The position numbers were made by a program, and so were the translations under genes. Positions 25,401 through 33,619 of a stretch of DNA of 64,000 nt are shown here, in pieces (positions within the stretch are counted from its first letter, which is position 1; each line of letters opens with the position of its first letter). The stretch is from the NCBI RefSeq assembly GCF_000455205.1, contig NZ_AUWQ01000028.1, positions 32,520-96,519 on the forward strand. Reading direction: 5' to 3'. A model generated the notes under the pieces. It was not told where the DNA came from. It was given only the letters and a program-made list of their open reading frames with translations, and made no database searches. The DNA is from Mycobacterium sp. UM_CSW (GTDB taxonomy: Bacteria; Actinomycetota; Actinomycetes; Mycobacteriales; Mycobacteriaceae).

Positions 25401-25668
25401 CCGGGACGGCGATGACGCCGAGGCGCGCGCAGGCGTAGAACGCGGCCACCATCTCCAGACCGGGCGTGTAGACCAGCAGTGCTCGATCTCCCGGCCGGAG
25501 CCCGGCTTCGGTGGACAGGTATGCGGCCAGCTCGCGCGTCCGCTCCGCGAAGCTCCGGAATGTGTAGTGCTCGAGCTCGTGGCCGTCGGCATCGACGAAC
25601 CGGAAGAGGGTCTGGTCCGGTTTCCGCGCTTCCCACATCTGCAGGTAGTCGATCAGGGTCTCCGTCAC
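22405..25668 (-). CDS. FAAL-ACP-thioester reductase megasynthase
   Basis: 1087 aa with three modules. Residues about 1-580 are a fatty acyl-AMP ligase (FLQYTSGSTNDPKGVVVTHAN, SWLPQHHDMGLI, YLRTGDLGF, GRTKDLIIVRGVNCYPSDIE, PKTTSGKIRRSQTRQ). Residues about 590-680 are a carrier protein with the phosphopantetheine Ser in DLGIDSLALAEL. The rest is an NAD(P)-dependent thioester reductase (LLTGATGFLGPFLVNSLL, YSQTKWVAEQLV). It should load a fatty acid onto its own carrier and release it reductively as aldehyde or alcohol. The GTG start has GGAG upstream. It heads a four-gene operon. Confidence 0.92.
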   Translation of the reverse strand: MTETLIDYLQMWEARKPDQTLFRFVDADGHELEHYTFRSFAERTRELAAYLSTEAGLRPGDRALLVYTPGLEMVAAFYACARLGVIAVPVSPPLPMAFESGLAKLSFIARDCQAKAVLSTKQLESDFRQLLDHRQGAMPWPDAERLPELPWVATDRTRNFGGAPVADKPGRVLFLQYTSGSTNDPKGVVVTHANVIANASAFPDSEVVVSWLPQHHDMGLISAYLFIVVIGGSTHAMSPEDFLKRPASWLRLISEVRATRTPAPNFALEYCLREDKLPASHLDGIDLSSLESMLIGAEPLRAKTFTRFRERFAPYGLRPDAVTGAYGLAENTLIVSVRGRQTLAVNKRALQQNVVRVEKALPENNNQTPLVSSGKPADGNVVRIVDPESRQSLGQGKVGEIWLDGPSKGGGYWHRPEASAETFGARIAGDDEHTYLRTGDLGFLYEGELFVCGRTKDLIIVRGVNCYPSDIEAVVERSAPQVRHGCVAAFAVEREESEEQEALIVVAEVRDGNDLPDGKALARAIRRHGHIDPHTIVFAPPRSIPKTTSGKIRRSQTRQLWLDGKLPALASWVNQSAHHTHNGPDASAGPLARFQNLIESYDLTGYEDCSFADLGIDSLALAELRADLQALLEEHGAGELAEEVNTRLLQRLTVAEFFRLMRQFGDRSGQPVEALRQALDQISARYEAQEIEQMRADARLPLPALPIAQSGPVSDILLTGATGFLGPFLVNSLLGQTSYTIHALVRATDEAHGLDRIVASLRRAQLWSPALEAEVRARVRVICGDLAEPNLGIGEAAFLRLAESVDAIVHNGALVNYVRTYDALRAANVIGTHELLRLAMTAHRKTFHLVSSTFIYGWSTEPVVGEWDANTKMSGLDFGYSQTKWVAEQLVLAAQRQGLDVRIFRPSLISPTRAGFGSEDDILVRLTAFMIEHGVAVNALNQLSMLPADLIADHIVALMDLPPEAGSVFNMTADDYYNLTDITRILSERYGYRFDYYDIPSFTEQLNRRCTPRDQLYPLVDFLTRSADKIAAMREKRYDNTQYRHARTLAKVHLREPALTKTVENLWRFLRQEGLITEAEGEAQRSA

Positions 25669-26226
25669 GGAGTCACTCCCCTTCCAGGTTGGTGGCCCGA
25701 TTTAGCCGAAATCAAAAGAAGAACTGCTTACGTCGTAATTCACTCACGGTAGCGCCGTTAATCGGTGTCTCGCAAAGCCATTTCGACGCCACACACGGAT
25801 TTCACAGGTACGCGTGACGCATCCCACAGCGAGGACATTTTCTCGTGAGCCAGGAATTGTTTATGTGAATACTGGTTTCAGTAGTTCAGTGCACCCTTGC
25901 TCCTCGATAAACCCTGGTGGAGCGACGATACGCGAATACTGACCTACGGACACGCGACGTTCCGTACGCAACGACCCAGCCCGGGTGTGGCCGACCCGTG
26001 ACAGCATTCTGATAAACCGGCCAGAAAGGGCTCCCTTGCAAATTCGCCGCTATTGCGGAGTTGCTTTTCCAAACACGCCTAAGACCGGCCGAATGACGAC
26101 CGCAATTCGACGTGTGAGCGAGGTGGGCGCAGCGGCGACGGCGACCCGGGCGGGGCTCAGAAGCTACGGATATACTGAAACTGACTTACTGATCAACCGT
26201 CAACGGCTACGACGAGAGAGTCACCC
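25669..26226. other. 558-bp intergenic region upstream of the lipid operon
   Basis: This is the longest non-coding stretch, noticeably more AT-rich than its flanks. An 81-codon frame at 25985-26230 has no coding character. It must hold the promoters of the megasynthase operon (minus) and the small protein at 26227 (plus). For the latter, TATACT at 26171-26176 is a good -10 candidate. I found no convincing palindrome or RNA gene, though a small RNA could fit. Confidence 0.5.
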
Positions 26227-26487
26227 ATGAGCACTCCGGACCGCATGGCCGCGGCGCCGACCGATCGCTTCGCGGTCGGGCGCACACGTAATCCCCGCAC
26301 CCGACGAACGGTTGACCTTACGCCCGCCCAGCATCGAGCTCTCGACATCTGGCAGCGAGAGGCCGCCGACCGCCTCGGCGTCGCTCGCGTCACTGGGCAA
26401 GAGGTTCTCGCCACGCTCGTCGACCAACTGCTCAACGACCCCAAACTCGCGGCCCAGATCACGCGCACCATCCAGGCCAAGCGGTAG
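26227..26487 (+). CDS. Orphan ribbon-helix-helix-like small protein
   Basis: 86 aa. After a disordered basic N terminus (FAVGRTRNPRTRR) comes RTVDLTPAQHRALDIWQREA and then VTGQEVLATLVDQLLNDPKL, a strand-helix-helix pattern. It resembles the small DNA-binding partner proteins encoded after ParA on actinobacterial plasmids, but no ParA gene is nearby. GAGAGAG precedes the ATG. It may be a remnant of an integrated plasmid or a free transcription regulator. The fold call is tentative. Confidence 0.6.
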   Translation: MSTPDRMAAAPTDRFAVGRTRNPRTRRTVDLTPAQHRALDIWQREAADRLGVARVTGQEVLATLVDQLLNDPKLAAQITRTIQAKR

Positions 26488-26496
26488 CGCCCGTCG

Positions 26497-27570
26497 TCAG
26501 GATTCCAAACGCCGCGAATCGATTCCGCGTGCCACCGCGTCACGCAGCGGCGAGGCGTCGAGCGCGGCCGATAGTTGGCGACCGACCTGTGCGATGCGGA
26601 TTCGGGGTCCGGCGCGGGCGACGAGCCGGACGATGCCGTCAAAACGCTCGCCGTCGATGATCGGCGACAGCGGCTCGTCCTCGGCCTCGATGACCATCTC
26701 TTCGCCGTTGACATCCCGCACCCGATCACCGGGAAGCGTTCCGTTGCGGAGCGCCGAGGGCAGGTTCGCGATGATCCTCGACGGCCTCAGGTACCCGGCT
26801 TGGAAGTGCAGCGCGCCAGGTTGAGACGCTTTCGGGAATAGCCGGAAACCTGCGCCGATGTGCAGGTCGATCGCACCGGCGTGCAGCAATGTGTGTGTCC
26901 GCGTGGGGACCTCGACGCCGTCGATCGCGACACGCGCGCGCGTCGGCGCGAACAGGCGGGTCGCATAGTTGGACTTGTTCGAGTGTCCGGGGACCACCTT
27001 GTTGGTCACATAGTCGCCAAACGAGCGGGCCATCACCCGAACGACGTCCGCCCGGCCATGCGTGTGGTTGTCGTAGTACTTGTCGTAGAACCGGTTGCCG
27101 ACGCCCCCGGCGGCCAGGCCAAAGCAGAGCCGGTAAAACTTTGCGCCGTCCGCGGTTTCGCCGTCGAGCTCCAGGGTGTCCAGAAACGTTTCCGGCGGAG
27201 GCTGATTCGCCTCGGCCGCGGCGACCAGCGCGCGCAAAACCGCTTCGGGCCGGCCTCGCACCCGCGCCTTGCGCGCGACGGCGTTGACGCTGCCGCCATT
27301 GCTCGGCACGAACGCCGGCCAACGCTCCGGATCGTCGACGCAGTGCCGGGTTTCGTTGATCAACCAGTTCAGCGAACCGTCGCCGCCGTCGCTGATCAGG
27401 TGGCTGACCCGCGGGTACAGCTGCCCGACGGCGTTGCGCAGCTCCTCCACCGAGGTAGTTTCGTGCACCTCGCCCCACGGGCCGACGATGCGGCGCATGT
27501 CGGCGGCGACATCGTGGCGCGCGGCACGGTTCTTGCGCGCAAGCGGATTGACGATGACCCCTAGATACAT
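26497..27570 (-). CDS. Diacylglycerol/lipid kinase-family protein
   Basis: 357 aa. The DAGK catalytic domain opens the protein: YLGVIVNPLARKNRA, the nucleotide-binding SDGGDGSLNWLINE and PSNGGSVNAVARKARV. The second lobe contains LCFGLAAGGVGNRFYDKYY and a beta-sandwich that ends with VIEAEDEPLSPIIDGERF. Members phosphorylate diacylglycerol, sphingoid or glycolipid hydroxyls on the inner membrane face; the substrate here is unknown. The canonical GGDGT is GGDGS, a conservative change. Confidence 0.88.
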   Translation of the reverse strand: MYLGVIVNPLARKNRAARHDVAADMRRIVGPWGEVHETTSVEELRNAVGQLYPRVSHLISDGGDGSLNWLINETRHCVDDPERWPAFVPSNGGSVNAVARKARVRGRPEAVLRALVAAAEANQPPPETFLDTLELDGETADGAKFYRLCFGLAAGGVGNRFYDKYYDNHTHGRADVVRVMARSFGDYVTNKVVPGHSNKSNYATRLFAPTRARVAIDGVEVPTRTHTLLHAGAIDLHIGAGFRLFPKASQPGALHFQAGYLRPSRIIANLPSALRNGTLPGDRVRDVNGEEMVIEAEDEPLSPIIDGERFDGIVRLVARAGPRIRIAQVGRQLSAALDASPLRDAVARGIDSRRLES

Positions 27571-27746
27571 CTGGGGCTCCCCGACTCACCCCGGCCGCAA
27601 CGCGTACGTGGGATTTCGCTGGCCATCTCCGCGACGATACCCGCGATGGCGATGTGGGCGCGCCGACGCGAATCTCCGCACGGTCGCGGTGGAGCAAAAG
27701 CATTGCCCGGGACGGCCCCTGCCGCTTCGCGGCTAGGGTGGCTGCC

Positions 27747-28616
27747 ATGTCAGGTTGGACCGCGGCGGACCTGCCGTCGTTTTCGGGACGGACCGCCATC
27801 GTCACCGGTGCCAGCGGCGGGCTGGGCGAGGTGACCGCGCGGGAGTTGGCGCGGGTCGGCGCCCACGTCATCCTGGCGGTGCGCAACACCGACAAGGGTG
27901 ACGCCGCGGCCGCGCGAATGACCGGCCAAGTCGAGGTGCGCCGGCTCGACCTGCAAGACCTCTCGTCGGTGCGACACTTCGCCGATCAGGTCGACAGAGT
28001 CGACGTACTCGTCAATAACGCCGGCATCATGGCGACGAAGCGCGCGGTCACCGTCGACGGGTTCGAGGGCCAGATCGGCACCAATCACCTCGGTCATTTC
28101 GCGTTGACCAACCTGTTGCTGCCCAGGCTGACCGATCGCGTGGTGACGGTGTCCTCGCTGCTGCATCACATCGGCTACATCAGCCGCAAAGACCTGAACT
28201 GGCAGTCCCGGCCGTACTCGGCGTGGCTGGCCTACGGCCAGTCGAAGCTGGCCAACCTGCTGTTCACCAGCGAGCTGCAGCGGCGCCTGGATGCGGCCGG
28301 TTCTCCGCTGCGCGCGCTGGCCGCGCACCCCGGTTGGTCGCACACGAACCTGCAGGGCAATTCGGGTCGCAAGTTCGGCGACGCGGCGGTGTTGGCCGTC
28401 GACCGCCTCGTGTCCACCGACGCCGACTTCGGTGCCCGGCAAACGTTGTATGCCGCATCGCAGGACCTGGCGGGCGATACGTTCGTCGGCCCTCGGTTCG
28501 GCCTGTACGGTCGCAGCCAGCCGACCTGGCGAAATTGGCCGGCCAGGCGCGCAACCAGTGCCGCCGCGCTCTGGGAGCTGTCCGAACAGCTCACCGGCAC
28601 GAAATTCCCGCTCTGA
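27747..28616 (+). CDS. Short-chain dehydrogenase/reductase
   Basis: 289 aa SDR of the retinol-dehydrogenase-like type. Cofactor loop TAIVTGASGGLGEVTARELA, DVLVNNAGIMA, the structural NHLGHFALTNLL and the active-site SSLLHH...YGQSKLANLL (YxxxK) are all present. The ATG at 27747 gives the conserved start MSGWTAADLPSFSGR. It uses NAD(P)H to reduce or oxidise a carbonyl or alcohol, substrate unknown. Confidence 0.92.
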   Translation: MSGWTAADLPSFSGRTAIVTGASGGLGEVTARELARVGAHVILAVRNTDKGDAAAARMTGQVEVRRLDLQDLSSVRHFADQVDRVDVLVNNAGIMATKRAVTVDGFEGQIGTNHLGHFALTNLLLPRLTDRVVTVSSLLHHIGYISRKDLNWQSRPYSAWLAYGQSKLANLLFTSELQRRLDAAGSPLRALAAHPGWSHTNLQGNSGRKFGDAAVLAVDRLVSTDADFGARQTLYAASQDLAGDTFVGPRFGLYGRSQPTWRNWPARRATSAAALWELSEQLTGTKFPL

Positions 28617-28754
28617 GGCTGACCGCGCAGGCGTCGACGCGCCCCACCCACGAGTCGCGGTTAGATTTGTGGGTAGCCAGTCAGCAGCTTGCTGCGCGGG
28701 TCCGCTACGGCGAGCCAGCTAACAGCGAACAAGTTCGGGTGAGGAGGTTATGCC

Positions 28755-29672
28755 ATGTCGGATACGAACCTGGCGGTTCTGCTCGCCCTGTGCGCCGCGC
28801 TGGCATCCGCGGTTGGCAATGTGATCCGGCAGCGCTCCGCGCAGGAGGTCACCGAAAAACAGGTCGGTCATCTGACGTTGTTCGGCATGTTGCTGCGCGA
28901 CAAGCGTTGGTGGCTAGGCGGTTTGGGCGACATCTCGAGTTACCTCCTGCTGGCCTGGGCCCTCGACGAGGGATCGGTGCTGTTGGTGATGTCGCTTCAG
29001 GTGACGGCGCTGTTGTTCGCGCTGCCGATCTACGCGCGGGTGACCCGTCATCGGGTGAGCCGCGGCGAATGGTTGTGGGCGATAGTGCTGGCCGCGGCAT
29101 TGGCGGTCATGATCGCGGTCGGGCAACCGGCGGGCGGCCACGAGCGCGGCTCGCTCGCAGCCTGGCTGGTGGTGGCGATCGTGATGGGCCCGCCGCTGCT
29201 GCTGTTCTTGCTGGGCGCCCGGATCTGGTCGAACCGTCCGGCCGCGGCATTGCTGTTGGCGGCGGTGGCCGGTTCGTTGCTGGCGGTGTTCTCGGTGCTG
29301 ATGAAGGGCGTCGTCGACGTCATCGAACACCACGCGGGAGACCTGTGGCACACGCCCGAGCTGTATGCCTGGCTGTTCACCGGAGTCGCCGGGATGATCA
29401 TCCACCAATCGGCCTATCGCGCCGGAGCGCTCACCGCGTCGCTGCCGACGATCATCGTCGCCAAACCCGTCGTGGCCGGGGTGCTCGGAATCACCGTGCT
29501 GGCCGAGACTTTGAACGCCGACGGCACAGGTTGGTTCCTGCTGGCGGTGGCCGCAGTGGTGGTGATCGTTGCGACCATCGGTCTGGCTCGCGGTGAGGCC
29601 GCGACGATGGCGGCCGGCGCCGGGCGCGACGTGAAGCTCACCGACCGGCCAAAGGCGGCCTCCCAAGCCTGA
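28755..29672 (+). CDS. DMT-superfamily membrane transporter
   Basis: 305 aa with about nine or ten hydrophobic helices and short loops. The opening MSDTNLAVLLALCAALASAVGNVIRQRSAQ and the two EamA-like halves (TM pairs ending in VTALLFALPIYARV and TIIVAKPVVAGVLGI) fit the drug/metabolite transporter superfamily, in the mycobacterial DMT-permease branch. A good GAGGAGG precedes the ATG. The substrate is unknown. Confidence 0.85.
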   Translation: MSDTNLAVLLALCAALASAVGNVIRQRSAQEVTEKQVGHLTLFGMLLRDKRWWLGGLGDISSYLLLAWALDEGSVLLVMSLQVTALLFALPIYARVTRHRVSRGEWLWAIVLAAALAVMIAVGQPAGGHERGSLAAWLVVAIVMGPPLLLFLLGARIWSNRPAAALLLAAVAGSLLAVFSVLMKGVVDVIEHHAGDLWHTPELYAWLFTGVAGMIIHQSAYRAGALTASLPTIIVAKPVVAGVLGITVLAETLNADGTGWFLLAVAAVVVIVATIGLARGEAATMAAGAGRDVKLTDRPKAASQA

Positions 29673-29678
29673 AGCTGT

Positions 29679-30797
29679 TCAGGTGTCACACATTTCGAAT
29701 GTGAATTCGTGGCCGCAGATGGAAATGCGGTCGCCATCGGCCAGCGTCGCGCTGGTGCGGATCCGTCGGTCCCCGACGTCGACGCCGTTGGCGGACTGCA
29801 GGTCGGTGATCACAAAGCTGTTCCCGGTGTCGACGATCACGGCGTGGTGGCGGCTGACCGTGTCGTCGTCGATGACGATGTCATTGTCGGAGAGTCGGCC
29901 GATCCTGGTCGTCGCTCCGCGCAGCGGATGACGACCGCCGGCGGCATCGCGCAGGTACGCCACGACGGAGTCGCGTGAGTCCTCGGTAGGCCTACGCATA
30001 GTCGCGACAACACGTTTCGCCGTCGCGCGGGCCACCTGTTTGACGTCGAGTGGCTCCTGGCGAAGGATCCGCTGGTGCAGGGTCCGCAAGGTCGGACCGG
30101 GGTCGATGCCCAACTCGTCGGCGAGCGTCGTCTTCAGCCGGCCGTACGCGTCGAGCGCGTCGTATTGCCGCTCGTTCAGGTAGTAGGCCGTTATCAGCTG
30201 TGCCCACAACGGTTCTCGGTAAGGGTGCTCGGAAACCAGCGCTTCGAGCTCGGCGATAACCGAATGGACTCGCCCGCACGCGATCTCGGCTTCCGCCCGC
30301 GCGGTCAGCGCCACCAGCTTGTCCTCCGCCAGCCCGGCGGCGAAGGCCTCCACGAATTCGAAATCGCGCAAGTCCTCCAGCACCGGGCCGCGCCACTCGG
30401 CCAACGCGGTCGACAGGTGGCGGCTGGCCTGATCGAACCGGCCGGCCGCGGCTGCCTCGATTCCGGCCTTTTGCTCGACGGCGAAGCGCCCGACATCGCA
30501 TGCCTCGTCGGGCACGTTGAGCCGATATCCCGGCTGGGCGCTGACCAGAACGCCGGCGCCGCCCACCAGTCGACGAAGCCGAGACACGTGCGCGTGCAGG
30601 CTCGCCCGCGCCTCGGGCGGGGGGTCCTGCTGCCACGCCGCGTCGATCAGCGAGTCGATGGCAACGGTGCGATTTCGATTGATCAGCAGAGCGGCCAGCA
30701 CGGCTCGCTGCTTCGCTGGGCCCAGCGCAATCTCGGTGCCGTTGGCGCACAACTGCAACGGTCCCAACACCCCGAACCGGAGAGCGTCATCGGCCAT
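29679..30797 (-). CDS. EmbR-like BTAD-FHA transcriptional regulator
   Basis: 372 aa. An OmpR/SARP-type winged helix (about 6-95, including LGPAKQRAVLAALLINRNRTV) is followed by a BTAD helical domain (about 100-250, ending YGRLKTTLADELGIDPGP) and a C-terminal FHA domain (TRIGRLSDNDIVI, VSRHHAVIV, SANGV) that reads phosphothreonine. This is the EmbR architecture; M. tuberculosis EmbR is phosphorylated by PknH. The gene starts 17 bases after the kinase gene, so they form an operon. SARP-like repeats in two nearby promoters are its likely targets. Confidence 0.93.
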   Translation of the reverse strand: MADDALRFGVLGPLQLCANGTEIALGPAKQRAVLAALLINRNRTVAIDSLIDAAWQQDPPPEARASLHAHVSRLRRLVGGAGVLVSAQPGYRLNVPDEACDVGRFAVEQKAGIEAAAAGRFDQASRHLSTALAEWRGPVLEDLRDFEFVEAFAAGLAEDKLVALTARAEAEIACGRVHSVIAELEALVSEHPYREPLWAQLITAYYLNERQYDALDAYGRLKTTLADELGIDPGPTLRTLHQRILRQEPLDVKQVARATAKRVVATMRRPTEDSRDSVVAYLRDAAGGRHPLRGATTRIGRLSDNDIVIDDDTVSRHHAVIVDTGNSFVITDLQSANGVDVGDRRIRTSATLADGDRISICGHEFTFEMCDT

Positions 30798-30814
30798 CGC
30801 GCCTCCCTTCGCCG

Positions 30815-32227
30815 TCACCAGAGGTATACGCGGGCGCTGCTGCCCCCGACGCAGGTAATCCAGCTGTCACCCGGGTGCTGCTGGCAGTGCATGAGGAAGT
30901 TCGAGCCGTTGCACAGCGCGCCGGGAACGGTCTTGCAGTCGACGGCGCCCGGCGCCGAGACGGCCCGAGGCAGCGGGCTGGCGTTGCCGTATTCAGCCCA
31001 ATAGGACGTCAGGACGCTGTTGGCGAAAAGGCATGACGTTTCCGGAGTCCCACGTCCGGCGTGGGTGCCGAACCCCGTGGCCGTCGGCAGGGAGAAGCCT
31101 TGGTCGCAGGACTGATGCAGGACGCTCAGGTCCGGTCCCGTTATCAGCGGGGGCACCGCGGCGCGCGGTGGCGAGGTCTGCGGCTGCCCGCTCGGGCCAT
31201 GGGCGACGAGCGCGATGGCCACACCGATGCCCGCGAGAATCAGGGCGGCCGAGACCCCAATCACGGTCGGCAGCAGCCATCTCCGCTTGCGCTCGCTCGA
31301 ACCGCGCTTCGGGAGTTCGCCCGTGGCGATCTCTTCCGTCGCGCCGCCTGACGCCAGGCCGACGGTGGTAAACGGGCGGGTGCCGTCGCCGTCGGTCGAC
31401 GAGCTGCCCAACGCGCGCTGCGCCGCGCGGGCGAGAGCACCCGCCGTTCCGTAGCGCTCGTCGGGGTCTTTGGCCATGCCGCGGGCGACGACTTCGTCGA
31501 GCGCCGCCGGAACGCGCCGATTCACCACGCTCGGTCGCGGGGGCGGCAAGACGAGGTGGCCCGCCACCAGATGCTCGAGGCTGTCGCCGGCGAACGGGGC
31601 ATCTCCGGTCAGCGCCTCGTACAACACGCACGCGAGGGAGTAGACGTCAACGGCGGGGGTCGTCGCCCTGTCGTTAAACCGTTCGGGCGCCATGTAATTC
31701 AACGTGCCGATCTGAGTTCCGACGGTCGTCAGCCGGGGGTCGCCCTTGGTCTGGGCGATGCCGAAGTCGACCAGATACACGAAATCGGCCGGGGTGACGA
31801 TGATGTTCTGCGGTTTGACGTCGCGGTGAATCAATCCCTCGGCGTGCGCCGCGTCCAGAGCGGCGGCGACCTGCCCGATGATCGCCACCGCCCGGGCGGG
31901 CGCAAGCGGGCCCTGAGCGATCAGGTCGAGCAGCGTCTGCCCCTGCACCAGGCGCATGTCGATGTAGAGGCTGCCGTCGATCTCGCCCCAGTCGTGGATC
32001 GGAATGACGTGCGGCTCCTGCAACATCGCCGCCGCCTGGGACTCGCGCTGGAACCTGGCCCGAAACGTGTCGTTGGTCGAGAGATCGTCGGCGAGGATTT
32101 TCAGCGCGACGGTCCGGCCTTTGCCGGTGTCGTATGCCTCGTACACCACCCCGCCGCCGCCCTTGCCGAGCAGACGCGTGAGGTTGTACTTGCCGAACGT
32201 CGTACCGACGCGCGAGTCCACCACCAC
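30815..32227 (-). CDS. Membrane Ser/Thr protein kinase (PknH-like position)
   Basis: 470 aa. The Hanks kinase domain has glycine loop LLGKGGGGVVYEAY (21-32), Lys43, HRDVKPQN with Asp136, DFG at 154-156 and an activation loop with adjacent Thr (DPRLTTVGTQIGTLNYMAPE). A juxtamembrane linker leads to one TM helix (about 318-341) and an external domain of about 125 aa with six Cys, unlike the propeller of PknD. GTG start; a second GTG follows. It probably phosphorylates the EmbR-like regulator encoded immediately downstream. The divergent exported-protein gene shares its promoter region. Confidence 0.94.
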   Translation of the reverse strand: MVVDSRVGTTFGKYNLTRLLGKGGGGVVYEAYDTGKGRTVALKILADDLSTNDTFRARFQRESQAAAMLQEPHVIPIHDWGEIDGSLYIDMRLVQGQTLLDLIAQGPLAPARAVAIIGQVAAALDAAHAEGLIHRDVKPQNIIVTPADFVYLVDFGIAQTKGDPRLTTVGTQIGTLNYMAPERFNDRATTPAVDVYSLACVLYEALTGDAPFAGDSLEHLVAGHLVLPPPRPSVVNRRVPAALDEVVARGMAKDPDERYGTAGALARAAQRALGSSSTDGDGTRPFTTVGLASGGATEEIATGELPKRGSSERKRRWLLPTVIGVSAALILAGIGVAIALVAHGPSGQPQTSPPRAAVPPLITGPDLSVLHQSCDQGFSLPTATGFGTHAGRGTPETSCLFANSVLTSYWAEYGNASPLPRAVSAPGAVDCKTVPGALCNGSNFLMHCQQHPGDSWITCVGGSSARVYLW

Positions 32228-32325
32228 CGCCTCGATTCCTCGGGTACCGAGGCAGTATCTCCCGAGGCGGCCGGGCGATGCAGCTCTTTGCTGCGCGAGC
32301 CGTCACCGGCGGGTCGTCGGCCCGG

Positions 32326-32353
32326 CACAAGGTTGGCGCAAGAAACGCGCAAG
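32326..32353 (+). promoter_or_regulatory. Triple 11-bp-spaced direct repeat (SARP/EmbR-like site A)
   Basis: CACAAG at 32326, CGCAAG at 32337 and CGCAAG at 32348 are spaced exactly 11 bp. CCGCAGCC starts 13 bp after the third repeat start and leads to a TACG-type -10. The site lies 64-91 bases before the exported propeller gene and about 100 bases upstream of the divergent kinase gene. The same array recurs at 35245. SARP/BTAD regulators bind such 11-bp-phased repeats; assignment to the neighbouring EmbR-like protein is inference. Confidence 0.65.
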
Positions 32354-32416
32354 GTCGGCGCCGCAGCCTCTACGTGACCGGGCAGAAGACCCGGACACGT
32401 ACTTCAGGAGCCCGAT

Positions 32417-33604
32417 ATGACCACCACGTCCCGCGCGACGTTCGCGCTGATGGCAATGGCCACTGCCGCCACGATCACCCTGGCACCGGCCGCGCACGCC
32501 GAACCCGAAAACGCCCAGCCGATGGCGGCCCACGGCGTCGAAGCCCCGCTCGGGGCCGTCCCCTGGTCGCAGGTCGGGCCCGGTTGGATGCTCGCCATGT
32601 GGAGCCCGGTTCCCGGCTTGCATCCCGGCGAGACACCGCCGCCCGGCACACCGACCTGGGAGACGGCAACGACCACGCTGTACCTGGTCGACCCCGCCGG
32701 TGGCCGCTACCCGATCACCACCTTCCCGGCGCCGGGCAAGGGCCAAAGCCCGAAGCTGGTCGATTGGTCGGGCGACGGGAAGCGCGCCCTTTTCTCCACG
32801 GAGGAGACTGACCGGACGGTCGTCACGGAGGTCGACGTGCGCAGCGGCGCGAAGACCACGTTCACCGTCGACCGCATCGGCGTCAATCCGCGCTACACGC
32901 TCCCCGACGGCAAGGCGGTGCTGCTCTACAAGTGGAAGGAGTCGAAGCCCGGGTCGCTCGAACGAGTCGACCTCGCCGGCAACCATCAGATGACGTATCC
33001 GGTGGGGCAGGACTTCGACGGGTATCTGTCCACTCCGGACGGCACGCAGCTGGTGCTCGGCACGGCCTCCGGCCTGGCTCTCATGGGCAACGACGGCGCG
33101 GCCGGCAAGGCGCTGCCGGTCGCCGGCGCGTCGGAGTGCACACCGACGCGCTTTTGGGACGCCGACTCGACGATCGCCGTCGCGCGCTGCAGTGGCTCCG
33201 CCGGATCGCAGCTGTGGCAGGTGCCCATCGACGGGGGGACACCGACCGCGATCACCGCGCCGAACGACGGGCAGCACCGTCCCGACTACGGCGACTTGAA
33301 CGCGTGGCAAGTCCCCGCCGGCAGGTACGTTCAGGCAACCGGGGCGTGCGGCGTCATCTTCCTCGCCAAGGTCAACGACGACGGCACCACGTCGAAGGTC
33401 TCGGTGCCCGAGGCGAAAAGCGACAGCGTCGCCGTGCTCGGCGTCTACGACGGCCACCTCGAGCTCAAAGCCAGGGCCGGCTGCGGGGGCGGTCAGGCAC
33501 TGATCGACTTCAACCCCGCCGCAGGCACCTCTACCGTGTTGCTCGGGCCGCCGGTCAACGGCGGTGGTGTCATCCACGCGGTGCCCTACCCGGGCCAGCG
33601 GTAG
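32417..33604 (+). CDS. Exported TolB-like beta-propeller protein
   Basis: 395 aa. A signal peptide (ATFALMAMATAATITLAPAAHA, split by polar residues, cleavage AHA-E) precedes repeated four-strand blades such as TLYLVDPAGGRYPITTF, GSLERVDLAGNHQMTYPV and SQLWQVPIDGGTPTAIT. Four Cys could pair outside the membrane. It is a close paralogue of the lipoprotein at 36051-37310: both share PWSQVGPGWMLA, DPAGGRYPITTF and LGPPVNGG-type ends. It heads an operon with the NHL lipoprotein and faces the kinase gene across a shared promoter region. Function unknown. Confidence 0.8.
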   Translation: MTTTSRATFALMAMATAATITLAPAAHAEPENAQPMAAHGVEAPLGAVPWSQVGPGWMLAMWSPVPGLHPGETPPPGTPTWETATTTLYLVDPAGGRYPITTFPAPGKGQSPKLVDWSGDGKRALFSTEETDRTVVTEVDVRSGAKTTFTVDRIGVNPRYTLPDGKAVLLYKWKESKPGSLERVDLAGNHQMTYPVGQDFDGYLSTPDGTQLVLGTASGLALMGNDGAAGKALPVAGASECTPTRFWDADSTIAVARCSGSAGSQLWQVPIDGGTPTAITAPNDGQHRPDYGDLNAWQVPAGRYVQATGACGVIFLAKVNDDGTTSKVSVPEAKSDSVAVLGVYDGHLELKARAGCGGGQALIDFNPAAGTSTVLLGPPVNGGGVIHAVPYPGQR

Positions 33605-33619
33605 AAAGGGCGACCCGAC

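Noticed and set aside
25985-26230. 81-codon frame in the intergenic region
   Set aside because: No ribosome site, no coding bias, no recognisable motif, and it runs into the real start at 26227.
28726-28737. LexA/SOS box before the DMT gene (CGAAC-AA-GTTCG)
   Set aside because: The mycobacterial SOS box needs four bases between the half sites; here there are two. It may be chance or another protein's site.
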